Assembly (NCBI GenBank): GCA_000310025.1
Contig: FN649750.1
Span: forward strand, 4,257,246 to 4,321,245
Direction of reading: 5' to 3'
DNA length: 64,000 nt
Source: Ectocarpus siliculosus
Lineage: Eukaryota; Sar; Phaeophyceae; Ectocarpales; Ectocarpaceae
Shown here in pieces: positions 56,201 to 62,200 of the stretch; position 1 is the stretch's first letter; every line of letters starts with the position of its first letter. The notes below the pieces were generated by a model. That model was given only the letters and a program-made list of their open reading frames with translations, was not told where the DNA came from and searched no databases. A program made the translations under genes and the position numbers.

Positions 56201-59200
56201 GCCACAGAGGCCGGGTACGTCCGAGGGGATTACTTCCGCCTCTCGTACAACGGCACCAGTTACGCCTCCACGGGCTGCCTGGAATGGGGCGCCCCGGCAG
56301 AGGACATCTCGGACGCCCTGTCCACGCTTCCCCCTGTCGGAGACATTCCCGTACCGTCCGACACGCTGACCCTGAACACCTCGGGCATGGACGTCTTCCC
56401 GGCGGCAACGGTGGCGCTGTCGAGCGACCAGTTCGTTGACGGTCGCCTTGAGAGGGGGGACGTGGTTCGGGTGTTCGGCTCCCAGAACGACGCCGAGTAC
56501 TCCGTCAGCAGCGTCTCCGCGGACGGGACCTCCGTCACCCTGGGCACCACGTTCCGAGCGGCGACCGGTAGCGGGGGGCTCGAGGCCGCGAACGTCACCC
56601 GCGTCGTGCCCGACGCAATTACCGTTGCCCGCTCCGGCACCGGCAAGAGCGTCACCGAGGTGCAGAGGGTCGTCGTCACGGCCACCTCCGAGGTTGTACC
56701 TTTGGACGGGCAGGGGTTCTTCCGGCTCCGGTGGGACCACGACGGCATAGAGGGCATCACCGAGTGCTTGGAGTTCGGCGCTGAGGCAACCACGGTCCAG
56801 GACGCCCTGGAAGCGATCGGGTACGATCTTGACGGGTCTGGGACTAGCTTCGAGGAAGGGGACGACGGTCACGTGCTCGTCACGAGGGAGGGCGACGCCA
56901 GCGCTTCCAGCGGCTACGGTTACGAGTACACGTTCGAGTTCAAGGGCGTGGCTGGGGTTAGCACCGTCGTCGGCAACGTGGAGCAGATCCAGGTGAGCCA
57001 CACGAAATCTGCGAAACGTTCCCGGGAGTGACGATTGGTGGAGATAACTTAAGATGACTTCGTTGTTTTCGATGCTGCTCCTAGAACCGCTGCCGATGGT
57101 GTATCGTGCCAAACTACGTAGACCCAACAGAGGTCGACACTTGCACTTGGCACTTCACGCACTAACACAACGTCGCCTGGTACGAAAAAACACGGATGCA
57201 GGTGGTGGGGATCGGTGCGGTGAACGGCTGCACCGACGTCGGGGGAATCGTCGACACCGATACCCTGGATGGCATCACAGGAAACACCACCGACGGTTCC
57301 TACTACGTGGCCCCGAGCGTTTCAATCGCCGGGAAGCTAGCCCCGGGCGACCGCATCCGTATCGGTGGCTCCACCGAGGTAAGCCGCCAAGCCGGGAGTT
57401 GTCGTGTCTCCTACTGGTAGGACGTTTGCAAGAGCGTTTCTTCGTGTAGCATTGCGTCACAAAGCAACATCTAGAGTGCGTAACTATATATTCGCTAATT
57501 GCTCTGCCAAAGTGTTGTCCGCTGACTGGAACGATGAGAAATACGAATCCTACAACAAGAAATCGGAAATACATCCGCACGTGCGTACGAAGTTACCATA
57601 CCGCTCCCCTGCGCCTCCGGGTACTCTGACTAACCCTTACACTTTCCTTTCCATGGCGCCCAGCCCTACCGTATTTACACGGTCGCGCTCGCGAACGGCG
57701 AAGAACCGTTTTCGCTCACGGAGGCCTTCGACGGGATTTCCACCGAAGAGGCGGCTATTTCCATAGTCGGCGACGGTGTTCCACAGTTCCACGTGGAAAC
57801 TGTCGCTGACGGGCAGGCGGCGTGGACCTACGACATCTTCTTCACGGCTCCTCACCTCGGCAACGTGCCGGAGCTGGTCGTCTTCGACGAAGGCACAGGT
57901 GGGCACAGTCCGGTTCAGTGTGTTTCGATCTGGTCATCACATATGCGCATGATCTATCCTTCTGCGTTTCACGTCACGTATCTGTTTAATGCACACACTA
58001 CATGGAGTTCGTGCATTTGCGGAGAAATCCCACCAGAGAGATCAAGACTTGATATGAGCTTATCCTAGGACACACAATTCCCTACTCTCATCCTCCAGGC
58101 TAGTGCTTGGGCGTTGAGGTTCAGCCGTATCAGGTTTAGGGTGAGGGGTACGGCTACGATGTAGCCTAGAGCTCCCGTGTCTCTGATGGCAATGATTTTG
58201 TCTATTGTTCTTCGTCGTACCTAAGGGGAGTGCGTTTCCGGTGACTATGACAACGAGAACGAGTGGTCCATTATCAGTGGGATGCGCCGTGACGTCAAGC
58301 TGTCAACGGAAGAAGACGGTGGCAGCCGCGAAATCGTAGAGCTTGCGTTGGCTTCTACAGCGGCGGCGGGAGGCCTGCCCGAAGGGGCCGCGATGCGACT
58401 ATTCTTCAAGTACCACGGGGTGTACCACAGGTAGGTGGTAAAATCGGAACTGCCGCAGTACGTCGCCGTGCAAGGTACTCGTATGTACGGCGCGATGATT
58501 CAGGCTTACGCGAGAGTCGATATCACCGGTTCGAGTAAAGTGCAGATCAAACAATACCGTATATAGTACCAAACCGGTACATTCTACGACAATATTGGCT
58601 GCTTCCGTTGTAAAATGAAGAGTATTGTAGGGTGGGCGTCAAAAGTAGGGTTCTCAAAATGTCAAGCCGTATGCGTAATTACTGCATGTGAGAGTGCATT
58701 GCCCCCAACATCCATCCCCCCTGCACGGAACCGCCGTTCGTATGATATTGTAACGACAACATAAATTAATACAGGGTCCCTGACACGGCCGAGTGCTTCC
58801 CGTGGGAGGCTGGCAGCACATCGGTACTAGAAGCGGGCTTTGACGACATCATCGGTGAGGCGGGGTCGGTTCTTGTCAGCAGGATCGGAGATGAAACTGC
58901 CACCTCGGCGTACGGCTATACCTACGGAATCGACTTTGCCGGTACCGCAGTGAGGGGCGACATGGATCTGAGGTACTTTTGTATTTTTATTTTTTCGAGA
59001 TATGTCCAGGCGTCCCCGTACCTGCACCATGGTAGTGTAGTGTATTTCGGTTTGCGTGGAGGCTGGAATGCTCCCATATCTCATTCATTCCACGCCCTCC
59101 CCCCCACACGTCGCTTGCCGAGTTACCTGCTGCTTCAAACAGATTTTTCGAACCCCTTTATGGCTTATGCTTTTGGAGTCCCTTTGCTTTTTCTTGCAAC

Positions 59201-62200
59201 CCCTGACACATGGGACCCGGTCCGACCAATTCAAGTGTTGTCAATCTGAAAAATTGACTGTCGTGCGATTTCGAGCACTTTCGCTATTCATTGTTCCACG
59301 CGAATTCATCGTGTGCCGTGTCTCGCCCCTTCCCACACGCCCAACTCGCCATTACTCCTATCTATTCCAGATTGCTGATCGCGCAAGAAACACTGGATGG
59401 TGAAGCTTCGGGTGTAAGCGCGGTGATTTTCGATGGTCTCGGGGAGTCGTCGAGCATTGAAGTGACACTAAACGACGACCTGGACAACGCGGGCTTCGCC
59501 GACGCCATCATCGGATTAACGTAAGAAACGGGTGCAGGGAGTAAATCACGGTGTGAGTAATTTGTAGAAGGAATCGTCCTCCAGGAGTTAGCTGAAGGCG
59601 TGTTAGCAGGTAAAGTAGGTGATACGCAAACCTCGCTACGTCGCTAATATATATCCACCAAACGGATCAAGTGTAACACCACACCAGAGATGCACAACTA
59701 CTCGGGAAAAAACCTCGTTGCAAGTCTGGGTCCCATCGATCAAAGCCAAAACTTCGGAACCCCTTGGGAGCGAAGCCTCCGGCGGTGGAGTTTCCGATGA
59801 AACGGCTTCGAACGCCCCCCTGCCCCATCTCTACCCCGTTGCCGTCATGGTCTCGGCGACAAAAGAGTTCTCGGAGCTTCAAGGATAGTGTCGCACAACG
59901 TCCAACCCAAACTGGCCCAAGATAGACCATCCCTTTTACCGCCCGTTTATCTTTCCTCCCTTTCTCGTATCCCTACAGCTACACTGGATTGGACGTGAAC
60001 TCATCCCACACGTACAGCTACAACCTGACGGTGTGGGGGTTCGGCGACGACATCCCGAGCGAGAGCTCCTCCTCTTCTTCCTTTGGGGGCGCCTACACCA
60101 ACCACACCATAGACTTTGCCGAAACCGATCTCGCGGCACCCCTCAACGTGACCTTCGTGAGCAGCGACGGCCTGGTCGAAGATGACACTTGGACGATCCT
60201 CATTTCTTCTTGCGGCGCTAACGCCTCTCTCCCCGCGGGTGCGTCGGTGACTCTGACGTCCGAACACGGGACCGTCGAGGTTAGGCAGCTGACTATAGAC
60301 CGGGGATACGAGGGGACTGTCCCCGGGTCTCACGAGGTGTACTTGGTGAACCAGCATTTCACCGTTCGCGCAGCAGGTCAGAGAAGTTGTGCGTCACCCT
60401 CGAATCAGGAGGTGTTCTCTGTGTTTAAGACTCGAGTTTAGGATATTTCGCTTTCTCTCATCCGCCTTGCGACATTTGGTCAGTACAACAATAGTTTTAA
60501 GTATGCAATACCGTAATATTGTTTCGAAGGAGAATCTTCGGCGACCGCAGCACAACTCTTCGAATGCCATTCTTGAAAACGTTCTTTATAGAGAAGGTTT
60601 CCTCCCAACCTACGTTACACAGCGTTGTCATTGTTTTCCATGCGCGCACCACGCTCTAGGTACGGAAGTGCAGTCTGTCACGGTTGCCAACACGGGTTCG
60701 TCGACCACTTGGACCTACGGCAGCCCGAGCTACAGCTTGAGTTTGAACGAGTCTACACACACGGCGTGTATGGCATATGATGCTGAGGACTGGGAGCTGG
60801 AGGTTTGTACAGGAGATGATCGCTTGTCGCCAACTCGATCACAGTCCCTCTTGATGTCATTCATCTTCCTCTGGCGACGCTCTGCAGTACCTAGGGGCTT
60901 CGCTCGCGGTTTTGGTTAGCCCTGACGAGGTCCATTTTCATGTACCTAAGAGATGTACGCCTAGGGTTCAGCACGCACCTTGGGACACGTCATACCGTGT
61001 CTTGCATCATGCCTCGGTTTCATTCAGCACGCGATTTTTCGCGTGGGCGCGCGCACAGCCGCATACGGTCCGACATGCTGCAAACGTGATAAATTAAGGA
61101 GATGTTGTTGGGCACAATTGTATAACATGCTCCTCCCGTCTCCTATTCTCTGAAACATGCAGGAGGAGCTGCTGTCCTCGCTCGGGTTGGACGTGACAAT
61201 CACCCGGAGAGAGGACGCCACTTTCGCTCCGAACGGCTACATATACAACGTATACTTCGATGGCGAGATGCAGGTAAGAATTTCCGCGTCACTGTGCCGC
61301 TTACAGTCGTGCTATATGTTTCTAAGGAACGCACCGGTCAGATTGTACGAACAGCTTATGCTCTGTCTCTAGAAGTGCATATACCAGTGCCTGGAGCACA
61401 CATCAAGATAGGCGAAACCAATAGCAACATGTGGAAAGAAAGTATCCTGCCCCCAACCAGCACTTCGCCCCCACCTGCTTCTATACATGATGTCCTACGC
61501 TTCCCGTTCTCGCTTGAAGGACGCAACAAATGTGCCCGACCCGTATACATCCGGGGGCCTGAACGTCACGTACGAGGGCTGCGTGCCATTTGATGCCATT
61601 GCCGGAGAAAGCGTCACTCTGGCTACAGTAGCTCAAGGAACTACGGCGGGGGGTATCTCATCTGCCGTGCAGCTTCCGCTGGGGGATGTAGACGACCCTT
61701 CGCTGGAGGGAACGTGAGAATGTTACCGAAATTGATCAGTGTTGGGTCGCTCAATTACGAAACGTGATTCAAAGCACGAGTTTGCTCGCTATGTAGCCTA
61801 GTACTCTTTGCAGGCAGTCAAACTAGATGTAATATTTCATCTTACCCTGCCGCCACGCTGCCAAATATCGATTGCCCTTGATTGGAAACATCTTGAGAAG
61901 AAGTCTATGCTGGAGGTATCGATGGGATGCCCTTCACTTTTTTAAACACCATGAACGACGTAGATATATGGCCTCGGAGCTATCGAAGAACGACATCACA
62001 GGCCATATTCTCCGATTTGATGCCACCACCGTACCGCTGTCAGTCTGCTACTGCCGATGCAACGCAGTCCCACGCGCTACTACCTTTAGGTACTCAGCGC
62101 AATGCAATGCGTACAACAAACCCAACCCACGCAGGTTCCTTGGTGGAGATGGCACCGCAGAGATGGCCTTGTACCGTGTCTCGGGACACTTGTACACGGT

